64,000 nucleotides of DNA from Rhodobiaceae bacterium (GCA_003330885.1 CP030277.1:2170001-2234000); one strand, 5' to 3'; shown: positions 46,714-57,552, counted from the first letter of the stretch. Translations and numbers: made by a program. The notes: generated by a model not told the origin, from the sequence alone.

Positions 46714-48080
46714 CGGGGCGACCAGGCTGGGTCAGAGGCAAAGGCAGGCGTATAAACAGGCCGCTCATTATAGCCGGTGAGATCCACCGACCAGAGGCTG
46801 GGGCCTCCATTCTCTCCCCGTGTTTCCCGGAAGAACATGAGAACCCGCCCATTGGGTGACCAAGTCGGGCCTTCATTATGATAACCCTCAGTCAGAACCC
46901 GCTCGCCAGTGCCGTCCGGCTTCATTATGCCGATCACAAAGCGACCCTTGATCATCTTGGTAAACGCGATGAGGTCACCCCGAGGGCTCCAGACCGGCGT
47001 CGCGTATCGTCCTGTCCCAAAGCTGATCCGCTGTGCACCTGATCCGTCCGCATTCATGACGTAAATCTGCTGCGAACCGCCCCTGTCACTTTCAAAGGTG
47101 ATGTAGCGCCCATCTGGGGAATAAGACGGTGCAGTATCAATAGCTGCCGTATTCGTCACGCGCCGGGTCTGCCGGGACCGCAAATCCATTTCATAAATGT
47201 CTGCATTGCCGCCACGCTGGAGGCTCATGATGATCTTCTGACCATCAGGCGAGAAACGAGGCGCAAAGGTCATGCCTGGAAAATCGCCGACAACTTCCTG
47301 CTGCCCCGTCTCAATATCGAGCAGATAAACCCGTGGGCGGTTGCCGTAATAGGAGAGATAGGTGATTTCCTGGTTCGAGGGGCTGAACCGTGGGGTGAGT
47401 ACCAGATCAGCGCCATTGGTCAGCATGCGCGGGTTATGTCCGTCCTGATCCATGATCGCCAGGCGTTTCACCCGTTGGCCTTTAGATCCGCTTTCCGACA
47501 CATGGACGATCCGCGTATCGAAATAACCCTTCTCGCCTGTCAGCCGTTCGTAAATCGCATCTGCAATGATATGCGCGACCCGGCGCCAGTTTTCCGGCGT
47601 CGTATAAAACTGAAGTCCTGTGATCTGCTGTTCGGCATAAATATCCCAAAGCCGGAACTCAACTTTCAGCCGACCATCCGGCTCAACCACGGTCTGGCCT
47701 GTGACCAGGGCCTGCGCGCTGATGACCCGCCAATCGCCAAAGCGTGGCTGCACATTCACGTCCTGAATGCGCTCAATGTAGGAAGCAGATGGGAGAGGCC
47801 GGAAAAGGCCGGAGCGTTCGAGATCAGCGCCGATGACTTTTGCCACATCCACGCCGATCTGGCGTTCCTGGGAACCTGGCCCCAGAAAATCGACGACAGC
47901 GATGGGCAGCGGATCAATATTACCCTGGGTGATGTCAATCTGAAGGGCTGCATGCGCCTGAGGTACGCTGACGGCCAAAGACATCACGGCGACACAAAGT
48001 GCAAGCCCCTTGTTTATTCCCCCAAAGCACAAACCCATAAGCTGGAAACTCCCTCGAAACCCTGTCATTCCCCGAACCAT
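46704..48080 (-). CDS. tolB: Tol-Pal system beta-propeller protein TolB
   Basis: Periplasmic protein that binds Pal and OmpF-like porins. 458 residues: signal peptide ending near [10 protein letters not shown]-terminal TolB domain, and a six-bladed propeller with repeated [41 protein letters not shown] motifs. The frame is open 48 codons upstream; ATG 48080 gives a sensible signal peptide and has GAGGAA upstream; later ATGs are possible. Confidence 0.95.
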   Translation of the reverse strand: MVRGMTGFRGSFQLMGLCFGGINKGLALCVAVMSLAVSVPQAHAALQIDITQGNIDPLPIAVVDFLGPGSQERQIGVDVAKVIGADLERSGLFRPLPSASYIERIQDVNVQPRFGDWRVISAQALVTGQTVVEPDGRLKVEFRLWDIYAEQQITGLQFYTTPENWRRVAHIIADAIYERLTGEKGYFDTRIVHVSESGSKGQRVKRLAIMDQDGHNPRMLTNGADLVLTPRFSPSNQEITYLSYYGNRPRVYLLDIETGQQEVVGDFPGMTFAPRFSPDGQKIIMSLQRGGNADIYEMDLRSRQTRRVTNTAAIDTAPSYSPDGRYITFESDRGGSQQIYVMNADGSGAQRISFGTGRYATPVWSPRGDLIAFTKMIKGRFVIGIMKPDGTGERVLTEGYHNEGPTWSPNGRVLMFFRETRGENGGPSLWSVDLTGYNERPVYTPAFASDPAWSPRLN

Positions 48081-48133
48081 ATCTCGTATTTCCTCACTAT
48101 CACCCTTCAGGTGACCGCAATGTGGCAAGAACG

Positions 48134-48973
48134 TTAACCACCCAACATTTCTCTTGGGTCGAAATTGAGGTCGATTTCCCGCCAGGACGCATATTTGTCC
48201 GCAGGCATTCGGAAAGGCGCACACCGCCGAATGGCCCGCATGGCACTATCCGCAGCGGCCCGGAAATAGCTGTCGCCGGACAAAAGCCTGGAATTATTGA
48301 TCAATTGCGGCGGCTGGGAGAGCGAACCGTCGGGACGCAAGAACACTTTAATGCGCACCACTAGGCTCGCTGCATTGGCCGCGCCCGCTGGCACGCTCCA
48401 GCAACGGCGCATCTGAACCTTAAAGGCATCAATCTCAGACATGGTGAGCTGGGCAGCAGGCCCCGCCTGCCGCGCTGGTTGAGGCTCACTGCGGCGAACA
48501 GGCTGAGGCTCTTCCTCTGGGAGCTTATCCAAAAGGGCCGCAATCTGGGTGGGATCGAAAGCCGGCTTAGGTTCCTCGCGAGGCGGCGTTGGCTTCGCCT
48601 GCGGCTTGGGTTCCGGCTCAGGCTCAGGTTCGGGTTCAGGTTCAGGCTCCGGCTCTGGAGCAGGTTCAGGCTCTGGCGCGGGCGCCGGTTCGGGCTCAGG
48701 AACAGGCGCTGGCTCGGGCAGAGGCTCTGGAGGAATTTCGGCGATCGGTTCTGGTTCAGGCTCGGGCTCCGCAATTTCTTCTGCTGGCGGTTCCGGCGTC
48801 GGCTCAGGACGGGGTATGTCGCGCAGGTTCGTGAACTCATCAATCGTCACAAGCTCAACCGGCAGCGCCCGACTGGGTGCCACCTGTAGTGGGGCCGCAT
48901 CCGGCAACGCAACAAACATGGCGGCCAGAAGCCCCCCATGGAGCGCTGTCGAAAAAAGGATCCCTGCGCGCAT
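48134..48973 (-). CDS. tolA: TolA-like protein
   Basis: Energy-coupling protein spanning inner membrane to periplasm. 279 residues: N-terminal helix (about 5-22), a long Pro-Glu repeat region (EPEPEPEP-type, about 50-135) typical of alphaproteobacterial TolA in place of the E. coli helical Ala/Lys rod, and a C-terminal TonB/TolA domain (about 180-275) with [11 protein letters not shown] and DLNFDP. Lies between tolR and tolB. Confidence 0.9.
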   Translation of the reverse strand: MRAGILFSTALHGGLLAAMFVALPDAAPLQVAPSRALPVELVTIDEFTNLRDIPRPEPTPEPPAEEIAEPEPEPEPIAEIPPEPLPEPAPVPEPEPAPAPEPEPAPEPEPEPEPEPEPEPEPKPQAKPTPPREEPKPAFDPTQIAALLDKLPEEEPQPVRRSEPQPARQAGPAAQLTMSEIDAFKVQMRRCWSVPAGAANAASLVVRIKVFLRPDGSLSQPPQLINNSRLLSGDSYFRAAADSAMRAIRRCAPFRMPADKYASWREIDLNFDPREMLGG

Positions 48974-48978
48974 AAAGC

Positions 48979-49440
48979 CTACCGTTCAGACGGAGATTGG
49001 GGAGGAGCTTCTGTGACGAGGCCGACACGGGAAAACCCAGCAGCCGAAATCCGGCCCATGACTTTCATCACCTCGCCATATTCAACTTCCGTGTCCGCAC
49101 GCACATAGATGCGTTCTTCATACCCGTTTTCGCCAATGGCAAGGAGGCGGGCGACAAGCTCTTCCGGCTCAACAATGGTTTCTTGCAAATAGACCGTGCC
49201 GTCCCCCTGCACAGTAATCGTGAGCGGTTCATCGTCGCCTTGAAGCGGTTCGGACCGCGTCTGAGGAAGATCAACCGGCACACCAACCGTGAGCAAAGGC
49301 GCTGCCACCATAAAGACAATGAGCAGAACCAGCATGACGTCCACGAGCGGCGTCACGTTGATTTCGCTCATGGGCTGCATGCGGGACCCACGTCGTCCTC
49401 GACGACCTGACCCTCCGCTTGATCCAAGAGAAGCACCCAT
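48979..49440 (-). CDS. tolR: biopolymer transport protein TolR
   Basis: ExbD/TolR proton-channel partner. 153 residues with a Gly/Arg-rich N-terminus, one membrane helix (about 31-50) with the channel aspartate in [19 protein letters not shown], then a periplasmic domain containing PQTRSEP and [18 protein letters not shown]. Two bases after tolQ and five before tolA. Confidence 0.95.
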   Translation of the reverse strand: MGASLGSSGGSGRRGRRGSRMQPMSEINVTPLVDVMLVLLIVFMVAAPLLTVGVPVDLPQTRSEPLQGDDEPLTITVQGDGTVYLQETIVEPEELVARLLAIGENGYEERIYVRADTEVEYGEVMKVMGRISAAGFSRVGLVTEAPPQSPSER

Positions 49441-49442
49441 CT

Positions 49443-50270
49443 CTATCTCCGATCGTCTACTTGGCGGGAGACGATGGCGGAGAATTCATCCGCAAAACCT
49501 TCAAGCCGCGATCCAAAGCGGCCAATCTCACTGGAGAACTTATTGTAGGCAATCACAGCAGGAATAGCCGCGAGCAATCCAAGTGCTGTCGCAAAGAGCG
49601 CCTCAGCGATACCCGGCGCCACAACAGCCAAGTTCGTATCCCGGCTGATCGCGATGGACTGGAAGGAGTTCATGATCCCCCAGACCGTGCCGAACAGGCC
49701 GACAAATGGAGCGATGGAACCAACGGTGGCAAGGAAGAGAAGATTGGTTTCGAGCGAAACCATTTCTTTATTGAGCGTCACGGACATAACCCGGTCCACC
49801 CGTTCCTTCACACCCGCAAAATGATTGGGGCCGGCTTCTGACGAGCGCTTCCATTCCCGCATGGCCGCCGCAAACAAGGACGACATCGGGTGGTTCGGAC
49901 GACTGCCAAGATCCTGATAGAGATCATCCAGCGACCGGCCAGACCAGAAAGTCGTTTCAAAACTGTCGGCCTTCCGCCGCACGCTGCTCAGCCGCCACCA
50001 TTTGTCGAACATGATGGCCCAGCTCCAGATCGACGCACCGATCAGACCGATCATCACAGATTTTACAACCCAGTCCGCCCGTGCGAACAGCGACCACAAT
50101 GTGAAGTCGGTCGCATCCGTCACCAGCGTGGCGTCCTGAATAATCTCGCCAACCGGCGCAGGCGTTATGGCGTTCTCAGCCCGAAGCGCCGACGTAATGT
50201 CCAGCTGACTTATCGTCGTGAGGGTTTGACCGACCTGCGCGACGAAGTCGACGACTTGTATGGGATCCAT
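49443..50270 (-). CDS. tolQ: Tol-Pal system protein TolQ
   Basis: ExbB/TolQ-type proton-channel subunit with three membrane helices: near residues 71-93, 170-192 and 205-227, the second and third carrying TVGSIAPFVGLFGTVWGIM and APGIAEALFATALGLLAAIPAV. The N-terminus is about 45 residues longer than in E. coli TolQ; a downstream start is possible, though GGAGAG precedes ATG 50270. First gene of tolQRAB. Confidence 0.94.
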   Translation of the reverse strand: MDPIQVVDFVAQVGQTLTTISQLDITSALRAENAITPAPVGEIIQDATLVTDATDFTLWSLFARADWVVKSVMIGLIGASIWSWAIMFDKWWRLSSVRRKADSFETTFWSGRSLDDLYQDLGSRPNHPMSSLFAAAMREWKRSSEAGPNHFAGVKERVDRVMSVTLNKEMVSLETNLLFLATVGSIAPFVGLFGTVWGIMNSFQSIAISRDTNLAVVAPGIAEALFATALGLLAAIPAVIAYNKFSSEIGRFGSRLEGFADEFSAIVSRQVDDRR

Positions 50271-50297
50271 GAAAACAGCTCTCCGTCAGATGCCTGA

Positions 50298-50340
50298 GCA
50301 TTTTCTGGATAAGTTGAAGCACTTATCCGCCCGAAAATGC
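50298..50340. repeat. dispersed palindromic element, copy 3
   Basis: Outer arms GCATTTTC (50298-50305) / GAAAATGC (50333-50340), inner arms GGATAAG/CTTATCC around the core AAGTTGAAGCACTT, tail GCGACGAAACAAAG. In the ybgC-tolQ gap. Confidence 0.8.
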
Positions 50341-50504
50341 GACGAAACAAAGCGTTTGGGCCTCACCAAAATCGAGGCTCGCAAAGCATGAAGGGGCGCT
50401 AGCTCCACGAAGAGAAACGAATACCCCCAGAATGGGGCAAAATTAGACGAGAGAATGTGTCAAAACTGGGGCACAGAGGGCTTTTTGCCCTAAAGGTCAA
50501 AGGC

Positions 50505-50972
50505 TTAACCCGATTGTGATGCTGCCGCCACATGTGGTCCAAAGGCCGCAAGCATCTCAGCCGTCAGCCGCCGCGGGCGTCCACTCGTATCAATACAGGC
50601 TGCCTTTATGATGGCCCGCCATATGGGCTCCCCGTCGCGCGCAATCACCTGCTCAAATTCCAAGCGTGCGCCGCGCGCCGTAACACAATGGCTTTCCACC
50701 TCCAGCAGATCATCAATCCGTGCGGGAGCGAGAAACTCGATCTCCATTTTCTGGATGGCAAAGGCTAAGGGAGGGTCAAGCTCCAGAATTTCGGAGTGAT
50801 GGACCCCTACCCGACGCAAAAAATCACTCCGGCCACGCTCGGCAAATTTCAAGTAGTTCGCGTGATAGACGATGCCGCTGAAATCTGTGTCTTCGTAATA
50901 GACACGGATCGGAAGCCGATGGACTCCATCAACAATCTTCCCCGAAATATCGGGCCAATTCGTGTCACTCAC
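50505..50972 (-). CDS. ybgC: acyl-CoA thioesterase YbgC (Tol-Pal associated)
   Basis: Hot-dog thioesterase of 155 residues with the YbgC signature [23 protein letters not shown] (catalytic Asp in YEDTD). Starts at GTG 50972, which overlaps the ruvB stop (GTGA). In many proteobacteria ybgC leads the tol cluster; a gap of 234 bases with a palindromic element separates it from tolQ here. Confidence 0.93.
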   Translation of the reverse strand: MSDTNWPDISGKIVDGVHRLPIRVYYEDTDFSGIVYHANYLKFAERGRSDFLRRVGVHHSEILELDPPLAFAIQKMEIEFLAPARIDDLLEVESHCVTARGARLEFEQVIARDGEPIWRAIIKAACIDTSGRPRRLTAEMLAAFGPHVAAASQSG

Positions 50973-52033
50973 TTACCGTCTCCATCAAACAAAGCGCCCA
51001 GACTACCTTGCCCCGGCACGCCCGATGGTGTCGGCAACCCCAGATGCTGGAACGCAGCAGATGTCAGCACACGGCCCCTAGGCGTGCGCTGAACGAGCCC
51101 GTTCTGAATAAGGTAGGGCTCAACAATCTCTTCAATAGCATCGCGGGGTTCAGACAAAGCCGCTGCGATGGTCTCAATGCCCACCGGACCACCCGAAAAC
51201 TTGTGTGCAATGGTTGTGAGATACCGATGGTCGAGACCATCGAGACCTAAACGGTCTACTTCAAGGCGCGTGAGCGCTTTGTCCGCCAGGTCCGCATCAA
51301 TCTGCTCTGCGTCTGCTACCGCCGCAAAGTCTCGTACGCGCCTGAGCAAACGCCCAGCAATTCGCGGTGTGCCCCGCGCACGCCGCGCAATTTCAAGCGC
51401 CCCATCATCGGTGATCTTCATGCCCATCACACCTGCGCCGCGGCGTACGATCAGTTCCAGCTCATCCACCTCATAGAATTTGAGGCGGACAGGGATACCA
51501 AACCGGTCTCTGAGCGGTGTGGTGAGAAGTCCCGTCCGGGTTGTGGCGCCGACAAGCGTAAAGGGAGCGAGCTCAATCTTCACCGAGCGCGCGGCAGGAC
51601 CTTCTCCGATAATGAGATCAAGCTCGAAATCTTCCATCGCCGGATAGAGGATTTCTTCAACCGCCGGATTGAGCCTGTGGATCTCGTCAATGAAGAGCAC
51701 ATCGCGCTCATCCAGATTGGTGAGCAGCGCGGCAAGATCGCCTGCCTTCGCAATAACCGGCCCCGAAGTGGACCGGAAGTTGACCCCAAGCTCCCGCGCA
51801 ACAATCTGCGCGAGCGTCGTTTTGCCAAGCCCCGGAGGACCCGCAAAGAGCACGTGATCCAACGCTTCTTTGCGCTTTGCCGCGGCTTCAATAAAGACAG
51901 AGAGATTTTCCCGCGCCTGGCGCTGCCCCGTAAACTCCGACAGGCGTTGCGGTCGAAGCTGCGCTTCACTCATATCCTCTTCATGGGGCGCGCCGCCTAC
52001 CAACCGTTCACTCCCAACTGACCCCTCACTCAT
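50969..52033 (-). CDS. ruvB: Holliday junction branch migration helicase RuvB
   Basis: AAA+ motor of the RuvAB complex. 354 residues: [12 protein letters not shown] at the start, Walker [13 protein letters not shown], Walker [10 protein letters not shown], sensor 1 [18 protein letters not shown], and the winged-helix C-terminus with RTPRGRV. Overlaps ruvA by four bases (ATGA). Confidence 0.97.
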   Translation of the reverse strand: MSEGSVGSERLVGGAPHEEDMSEAQLRPQRLSEFTGQRQARENLSVFIEAAAKRKEALDHVLFAGPPGLGKTTLAQIVARELGVNFRSTSGPVIAKAGDLAALLTNLDERDVLFIDEIHRLNPAVEEILYPAMEDFELDLIIGEGPAARSVKIELAPFTLVGATTRTGLLTTPLRDRFGIPVRLKFYEVDELELIVRRGAGVMGMKITDDGALEIARRARGTPRIAGRLLRRVRDFAAVADAEQIDADLADKALTRLEVDRLGLDGLDHRYLTTIAHKFSGGPVGIETIAAALSEPRDAIEEIVEPYLIQNGLVQRTPRGRVLTSAAFQHLGLPTPSGVPGQGSLGALFDGDGK

Positions 52034-52644
52034 CGCGCTAACTCCTTCAAGCCAACACGGATGAGCGCTTCAGCACTTGCCGTCTCATCAAGTTGTTTTG
52101 TGGCCGCTGCGACCGCTGATGCTGCCTGGGCATGCGCATACCCCAGATTAACGAGCGCAGACACCGCATCCCGCACCGCACTTGCCGAGCCCGGCGCAGC
52201 TTCTCCATCCGAACCGGCCAGAACTGGCGCAAGCTTGTCAGGGACGGGGGCTTTGTCTTTTAATTCACTGACAATACGACCAGCAAGCTTGGGGCCAACA
52301 CCTGGCGCCTGGGTCACAGCTTTCTTGTCCTCTAGCGCAATAGCATCCGCCAGACCACTTGGACCAATGGTGCCAAGCATCGCCATGGCGTGCCGTGCGC
52401 CTACGCCTTGGACGGACTGCAACAGTCGAAACCAGTCCCGCTCATCGCCAGTCGCAAACCCAAAAAGCCGCAGCTGATCTTCGCGCACATAGGTATCGAT
52501 CAAAAGGGAAAGCGGTTCGCCTTTCGCGGGCACCTGTCGGAGTGTGAAGCCGGAACAGGAAACAAGATAACCAACCCCGCCCACATCCAGGATCAGCCAA
52601 TCCTCGCCAACCTCATCCACAATACCTGTGAGTTTGCCGATCAT
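52030..52644 (-). CDS. ruvA: Holliday junction DNA helicase subunit RuvA
   Basis: Tetrameric protein that binds four-way junctions. 204 residues from ATG 52644 ([11 protein letters not shown]): OB-fold (1-65), helix-hairpin-helix region with [16 protein letters not shown] and [13 protein letters not shown], and the C-terminal RuvB-binding domain. The longer upstream frame is rejected. Start overlaps the ruvC stop. Confidence 0.96.
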   Translation of the reverse strand: MIGKLTGIVDEVGEDWLILDVGGVGYLVSCSGFTLRQVPAKGEPLSLLIDTYVREDQLRLFGFATGDERDWFRLLQSVQGVGARHAMAMLGTIGPSGLADAIALEDKKAVTQAPGVGPKLAGRIVSELKDKAPVPDKLAPVLAGSDGEAAPGSASAVRDAVSALVNLGYAHAQAASAVAAATKQLDETASAEALIRVGLKELAR

Positions 52645-53165
52645 GCGCGCGTCACCCGCGCTTCTGTCGTCTCGACATACGAAATCGCAGACCGGTAATG
52701 CGCATGGCAAATGGCGACAGCCAAAGCGTCCGCTGCATGCTCACTCTCGGTCTTGCACCGTGCCAACAAGGTCTCCACCATCATCTTGATCTGCTGCTTG
52801 TCTGCGTGTCCGGAGCCGGTCACCGTTTTCTTGATTTTGTTCGGCGCATATTCTGCAACATCCAAGCCAGAGCGTGAGGGGACAAGAAGCGCCACCGCAC
52901 GGGCCTGCCCGAGCTTCAATGCAGCTGCCGCGTCTTTTGACACAAAAGCCGTTTCAACGGCGGCTGAAGCAGGTGAATGGTCTGCAATGACAGACACCAA
53001 ACCTTCTTCCAGCTGAACCAGACGTTCTGCCAGCGAGAGTTTGCTGCTGGATGTGACCGTTCCGTTCGCTACATGAGACAAGCGATTGCCGGTCACATCA
53101 ATCACGCCCCATCCCATGGCACGCAATCCGGGATCCAATCCCAGCAGTCTGACGGTTTCGCTCAT
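52641..53165 (-). CDS. ruvC: Holliday junction resolvase RuvC
   Basis: Endonuclease that cuts four-way junctions. 174 residues with acidic active-site motifs: [13 protein letters not shown] (D11), [12 protein letters not shown] (E), and [12 protein letters not shown] (D). First of ruvCAB, with 44 bases after yebC. Confidence 0.96.
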   Translation of the reverse strand: MSETVRLLGLDPGLRAMGWGVIDVTGNRLSHVANGTVTSSSKLSLAERLVQLEEGLVSVIADHSPASAAVETAFVSKDAAAALKLGQARAVALLVPSRSGLDVAEYAPNKIKKTVTGSGHADKQQIKMMVETLLARCKTESEHAADALAVAICHAHYRSAISYVETTEARVTRA

Positions 53166-53209
53166 TGTCTCGCCTGGTTAGAGCGCCAATCCAGCGCTCA
53201 AAAATCCGA

Positions 53210-53956
53210 TCAGGCGGAGAGCTGTTCCATCACCGAATCGGACATTTCAAAGTTCGCATAAACCTGCTGCACATCATCGCTATCGTCCAGCAAATCCAAC
53301 AGACGCAGCAGTGTCTCACCTTGATCAGCCTCAACAGGGATCGTGTTGGTCGGCTTCCAGATGATCGTCGCACTGTTTGCCGCCCCAAATGAGGCCTCCA
53401 ATGCGCCTGCTACTTCATGCAGGCTTTCTGCATTGCAGATGAGCGTGTGGCCTTCATCATCAGACGAGCAATCGTCAGCCCCAGCTTCAATGGCCGCTTC
53501 AAACATGGCATCTGCATCCGCAGCATCAGCTGCATACTCAATGGAACCAACCCGTTCAAAGCTGAACGACACCGAGCCGGTCTCGCCCAGGTTTCCGCCA
53601 TTCTTGGCAAAAATCGTGCGCACTTCACTGGCGGTGCGATTGCGATTATCCGTCAGCGCCTCGACGATCACGCCAACGCCAGCGGGCCCAAAGCCTTCAT
53701 AACGGACCTCTTCATAGTTCTCGCCGCCCTGCTCGGTACTCTTCTTGATCGCGCGCTCGATATTGTCTTTCGGCATGGACTGGGCACGGGCTGCATTGAT
53801 CGCTGCGCGGAGCCGCGGATTATGCTCAGGATCAGGCATTCCCATCTTCGCAGCGACCGTGACTTCTTTCGCGAGCTTGGAGAAGAGCTTGGCGCGCTTC
53901 TTATCCTGCGCGCCTTTGCGATGCATGATGTTCTTGAATTTGGAATGTCCCGCCAT
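53210..53956 (-). CDS. yebC: YebC/PmpR family DNA-binding regulatory protein
   Basis: A 248-residue protein with the start [21 protein letters not shown] and [20 protein letters not shown] typical of the family. Members act as regulators or, in recent work, as ribosome-associated factors for stalling motifs. Upstream of ruvC, as in many bacteria. Confidence 0.95.
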   Translation of the reverse strand: MAGHSKFKNIMHRKGAQDKKRAKLFSKLAKEVTVAAKMGMPDPEHNPRLRAAINAARAQSMPKDNIERAIKKSTEQGGENYEEVRYEGFGPAGVGVIVEALTDNRNRTASEVRTIFAKNGGNLGETGSVSFSFERVGSIEYAADAADADAMFEAAIEAGADDCSSDDEGHTLICNAESLHEVAGALEASFGAANSATIIWKPTNTIPVEADQGETLLRLLDLLDDSDDVQQVYANFEMSDSVMEQLSA

Positions 53957-54339
53957 GGCGTTCGCTCTTTCAACTTTAGGGTGTTGGGGGCGTCATCAAC
54001 TCCAACGCCATTTTGCGCCCTTTATAGGCAGCGTGAGCCTCAAAATCCATAGGCGGGCCCTAGCGGTTAAAAAACATCTTTCCCGCCACCCCAGTCCCAG
54101 GATGGCCGGTCTCCAGACCGCAAACCAGAAAACATGCGTTCTTAGGTAAAATGTTCATTATCCATTAACCTATCTATAGTTGTATAAATAAATCGATACA
54201 ACTTCTTGGTGTGTCGATCAATTCAAAGCCTGGAGGCAACTACCCTCAAGGCATCTGGAGAAATCGAGACCACCACTGGGGTGCCTTGCCGTCAAAGCAA
54301 CGACATTAGGGACCCTAGAGATCAAGAGGGGAACAGCCA
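53957..54339. promoter_or_regulatory. chemoreceptor leader region with inverted repeats
   Basis: 383 bases between yebC and the chemoreceptor gene. An AT-rich stretch at 54145-54205 includes the inverted repeat GTTGTAT (54179-54185) / ATACAAC (54196-54202). Downstream, GCCTGGAGG (54228-54236) pairs with CCTCAAGGC (54244-54252) with one mismatch around loop CAACTAC, inside a TCGAT/ATCGA closing pair. A transcribed, structured leader is likely; I could not match it to a riboswitch. Confidence 0.45.
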
Positions 54340-55605
54340 ATGTTCAAGAAAAGAAGTGCAGCTGCTGAAACCGCTGACGTAATCAGCATTGCCTCAGAGC
54401 AGGATGCGGGGCGTGTCGACGGCGAAACCCTCCTGACCATGCTGGATAACATGCCCATCAATGTCATGATGGCAGATCCGATCAATCTGAAAATCAACTA
54501 CATCAACAAGACGAGCGTCGAAACACTCAAAACTGTACGCGACCTCCTTCCTCACGAAGTTGACCCTGAAAACATGCTGGGCGTCTGCATCGATGTCTTC
54601 CACAAACAACCATCTCATCAGCGCGGGGTGTTGGCAGATCCAAGAAATCTACCTCACAGCGCCAAAATTAAGCTCGGCCCTGAAACGCTCGATCTCAATG
54701 TCTCTGCGGTACACGACAATGCCGGCAACTATGTAGGAGCCATGGTCACCTGGAGTGTTGTCACACAACTCCAAAACGCGATTACGGACTTTGAAACCAA
54801 TGTTAAGGCCATCGTGTCCGATGTCGGCAACAAGTCGACAGAGATGAAAGGCATGGCTGAATCTCTCGCAGAAACGGCAGAACAAAGCACCAAACAGGCA
54901 AGCACTGTTGCAGCGGCTGCTGAAGAAACCACCGCGAATGTGCAAACGGTCGCAAGCGCAGCTGAAGAAATGTCCAATTCGATCAGCGAGATCACCCGAC
55001 AGGTCGCAGACAGTTCCAACATTGCACAGGAAGCTGTCGCTGAAGCTGAACGAACAAACAGTACCGTCCAGGGCCTGGTTGCAGCCTCCGAAAAAATTGG
55101 TGAGGTCGTGAACCTCATCCAGGACATTGCGAGCCAGACCAATCTCTTGGCGCTCAATGCCACGATTGAAGCCGCCCGCGCCGGAGAAGCCGGCAAAGGA
55201 TTTGCCGTTGTCGCCGCAGAGGTGAAGGAGCTTTCCAGCCAGACAGCCAAGGCGACCGAAGAAATCGCCACGCAGATAGGCACCATTCAGCAGGAAACCG
55301 AGGGCGCTGTTGATGCGATCGAGTCAATCGGCACGACGATCCAGAAAATCAACGAGATTGCCTCATCAATTGCTGCCTCTGTGGAAGAACAAAGCGCCGC
55401 AACAACGGAGATCAGCCGCAATGTCCAGGAAGCCGCCACAGGCACGCAGGACGTGTCTGCCAATATCGGAACTGTGACGCAAGCGGCCGCCGATACCGGC
55501 GAGGCTGCCGGGCAGGTCCTGCAAAGCTCCGCAGAACTAAACAGCCAGGCTGATGTGCTTGGAGAAGAAGTCGAGAAATTCCTGACCGAAGTGAAAAAAC
55601 TCTGA
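54340..55605 (+). CDS. soluble methyl-accepting chemotaxis protein with PAS-like domain
   Basis: A 421-residue chemoreceptor without a membrane segment. N-terminal PAS-like sensor domain (about 28-145; [30 protein letters not shown]), then a methyl-accepting signalling domain (about 170-415) with the hairpin tip motif near [22 protein letters not shown] and [16 protein letters not shown]. It should join cytoplasmic receptor arrays and sense an internal cue such as redox or energy state; ligand unknown. GAGGGGAA precedes ATG 54340. No other chemotaxis gene lies in the window. Confidence 0.9.
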   Translation: MFKKRSAAAETADVISIASEQDAGRVDGETLLTMLDNMPINVMMADPINLKINYINKTSVETLKTVRDLLPHEVDPENMLGVCIDVFHKQPSHQRGVLADPRNLPHSAKIKLGPETLDLNVSAVHDNAGNYVGAMVTWSVVTQLQNAITDFETNVKAIVSDVGNKSTEMKGMAESLAETAEQSTKQASTVAAAAEETTANVQTVASAAEEMSNSISEITRQVADSSNIAQEAVAEAERTNSTVQGLVAASEKIGEVVNLIQDIASQTNLLALNATIEAARAGEAGKGFAVVAAEVKELSSQTAKATEEIATQIGTIQQETEGAVDAIESIGTTIQKINEIASSIAASVEEQSAATTEISRNVQEAATGTQDVSANIGTVTQAAADTGEAAGQVLQSSAELNSQADVLGEEVEKFLTEVKKL

Positions 55606-55704
55606 CCACCCTTTCGACAGCACCCCGAGATAGCTCTGATCCTGACCCGCCACCCGTATGGGGTCAGAGCTTGAGTACCGTCTGATCCCCGACGGTGCAC
55701 GACG

Positions 55705-55748
55705 CCCCGCCTCACCGCACCACCCTGCGTTGAGGCGGGGACTTTTTT
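55705..55748 (+). terminator. chemoreceptor gene terminator
   Basis: CCCCGCCTCA (55705-55714) pairs with TGAGGCGGGG (55731-55740), followed by ACTTTTTT. A second hairpin, AGCTCTGA/TCAGAGCT (55632-55671), precedes it. Confidence 0.85.
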
Positions 55749-55794
55749 AAGTCGAGCTACGCTCAGCAGAGTGCTGGTTCATCAGAACGCTCTA

Positions 55795-56607
55795 CTATTG
55801 AGGCAGGAGTGTTTTCAATCGACCACCAACGCGGACAGGGTCCACGCGCTGCGCAAGACCTGTCTTGTCATCAGTTTCAATGAAAACGCCGCAGACCGTC
55901 GCGGGCCCGGACGCTGGCGTAAAGCGCCCACTCGGAATTTTGCGCGTAAACCGATTGATCGGTTCATCCTTTTCCATACCAATGACGGAATTGTAATCCC
56001 CGCACATGCCGGCGTCGGTTTGATAGGCTGTGCCCCCATCAAAAATTTGCGCATCTGCCGTGGGAATATGACTGTGCGTTCCCACCACAAGGCTCGCGCG
56101 CCCATCACAGAAATGTCCCATAGCCATCTTTTCTGAGGTCGCTTCTGCGTGCATATCAACGATCACCGCATCAGCCACCATGCCCAACGGGCATTCCTCA
56201 AGCGCTTCATCGACACTTGCAAAAGGATCATCCAACGCATTCATGAAGACGCTGCCGAGCACATTCACCACCATCACCCGCCTGCCATCCTCGGTCTCAA
56301 ACAGGTCACTTCCTTTGCCTGGCGTGCCTTGCGGGTAGTTGCGGGGTCGGATCAATCGCGACTCCCGTTCAATATGAACAAGCGCTTCCTTCTGATCCCA
56401 GGCATGGTTGCCAAGTGTGATGACGTCTGCGCCCGCATCGAAGACCTGGTCACAGATTGAGCCTGTGATGCCAAACCCACCGGCAGCATTTTCACCATTC
56501 ACCACAACAAAATCAGCATTGAGATCTGCACGCAGGCGCGGCAATGCGGCAATAGCAGCGTCTCGACCCGCTCGACCGACCAAATCGCCCAAAAACAATA
56601 ATCTCAC
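55795..56607 (-). CDS. YmdB-type metallophosphoesterase (TIGR00282 family)
   Basis: A 270-residue calcineurin-like phosphoesterase. Metal-binding motifs: FLGDLVGRAGRD, VNGENAAGGFG, TLGNHAWD, and HAEATSEKMAM with GTHSHIPTAD. Bacillus YmdB hydrolyses cyclic nucleotides and affects biofilm choice; the role in alphaproteobacteria is unknown. GTG 56607 has AAGGA upstream and gives the standard VRLLFLGD start. The longer frame upstream runs through a palindromic repeat and is rejected. Confidence 0.9.
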   Translation of the reverse strand: MRLLFLGDLVGRAGRDAAIAALPRLRADLNADFVVVNGENAAGGFGITGSICDQVFDAGADVITLGNHAWDQKEALVHIERESRLIRPRNYPQGTPGKGSDLFETEDGRRVMVVNVLGSVFMNALDDPFASVDEALEECPLGMVADAVIVDMHAEATSEKMAMGHFCDGRASLVVGTHSHIPTADAQIFDGGTAYQTDAGMCGDYNSVIGMEKDEPINRFTRKIPSGRFTPASGPATVCGVFIETDDKTGLAQRVDPVRVGGRLKTLLPQ

Positions 56608-56624
56608 AAACTCGTCCTTTCTGA

Positions 56625-56667
56625 GCCTTTCCAGTTGAAGTTGCAGGACTTCAACGTCCGGAAATGC
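56625..56667. repeat. dispersed palindromic element, copy 4
   Basis: Outer arms GCCTTTCC (56625-56632) / GGAAATGC (56660-56667; one mismatch), inner arms GTTGAAG/CTTCAAC, core AAGTTGCAGGACTT, tail GCGGCAAAACAAAGAG. It lies just before the YmdB-type gene's start and could be part of its mRNA leader. Confidence 0.8.
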
Positions 56668-56723
56668 GGCAAAACAAAGAGCTAGAGCGGCGCTTGCTGA
56701 ATACAATCCACCCAAGAAACGCT

Positions 56724-57317
56724 CTAAAAACAGCGGCTGCCTTTTTCACTCACCACCCAATCCAGAGGCTGGTCATACACATCATGAGGCACCGTGTCAT
56801 ATTCCTGAACCGAATAGGCGAGACCGACTGCAAGACAGGTGCGTTTCGCTCGAAGCGCCTCCAAAGTTCTGTCGTAAAATCCACCGCCATAGCCCAGGCG
56901 ATAGCCGCCTAAATCAAAGGCAACGAGCGGTACAAGCAGAATATCAGGGATGATCTCTTCCGCCTTTTTCACCGGCACCCGCGTGCCAAAGGCGCCCTCA
57001 TCTGTTTGATCACCCGGCGCCCATCTGAAGAAGCGAAGCGGCTTTTCAGCGCCAACAACCCGCGGCAGCGCGCATGTATGCCCAAGCTGACCAAGCTCTT
57101 GCATCAGTGGAACCGGATCAGCCTCTGAGCGGATCGGAAAATACCCAGCGATAGAGGCGCCAGACGTCCGCGGCACATCAGCCAGGAAATTGTCGAGAAT
57201 GGCTTGGCCCACGGCCTCACCGAGGGACTTCCGGGCATCCGCGCGATTTTGCAATGCCTGTTGTCGAAGCACTGACTTGGAAAGGGTCGACATGGCGGGG
57301 TGCGTAGGATCAGGCAT
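56724..57317 (-). CDS. 5-formyltetrahydrofolate cyclo-ligase
   Basis: Recycles 5-formyl-THF to 5,10-methenyl-THF using ATP. A 197-residue protein with QNRADARKSLGEAV, the VPLVAFDLGGYRLGYGGGFYDRTL motif, and GLAYSVQE. In alphaproteobacteria this gene (ygfA/fthC) usually lies after zapA and the 6S RNA gene, as seen here. ATG 57317 used; ATG 57293 possible. Confidence 0.93.
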   Translation of the reverse strand: MPDPTHPAMSTLSKSVLRQQALQNRADARKSLGEAVGQAILDNFLADVPRTSGASIAGYFPIRSEADPVPLMQELGQLGHTCALPRVVGAEKPLRFFRWAPGDQTDEGAFGTRVPVKKAEEIIPDILLVPLVAFDLGGYRLGYGGGFYDRTLEALRAKRTCLAVGLAYSVQEYDTVPHDVYDQPLDWVVSEKGSRCF

Positions 57318-57369
57318 TGGAGCTCAACTAAGCAGCAGGACCAAGCCATGAGCGGCTGGCCGAGACGAA

Positions 57370-57523
57370 GTGGGCCCACCGGATCGTTGGAACAATGATT
57401 CTCGGAGACCTACAAGAGTAGGTGGGCACCGTGTGAAGCAGGCCACGGCCCGCCCCAGGGACAGTTCCCTAGAGAAACGTAAGGCCCCGAGCAATAGCGT
57501 TCCTGACGCATCCGGCAGCACCC
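57370..57523 (-). ncRNA. ssrS: 6S RNA
   Basis: The zapA-5-FCL gap, minus strand, fits 6S RNA in place and shape. A TATAAT -10 box (57530-57535) precedes a transcript of about 155 bases whose ends pair (CCGGAT near the 5' end with ATCCGG near the 3' end, plus flanking GTG/CAC). The interior has stacked imperfect hairpins around GGGAACTGTCCC and GCCCACC-TACTC-GTAGGT, leaving an unpaired centre like the promoter-mimic bubble. 6S RNA binds housekeeping RNA polymerase. Ends are approximate. Confidence 0.75.
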
Positions 57524-57552
57524 GCGTTGATTATAACATGCTTCTGCCCTGA

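Noticed and set aside
48600-48800. Simple-sequence Pro-Glu coding stretch as a mobile or CRISPR-like repeat
   Set aside because: It is the Pro-Glu linker of TolA, normal for alphaproteobacterial TolA proteins.
54206-54300. Possible c-di-GMP riboswitch before the chemoreceptor (CAAAGCC then AGGCAACTA)
   Set aside because: The ordered conserved blocks of GEMM-I are missing; only a simple hairpin is supported.
56608-56715. N-terminal extension of the YmdB-type protein
   Set aside because: It runs through the palindromic element; GTG 56607 has a ribosome site and gives the family start.
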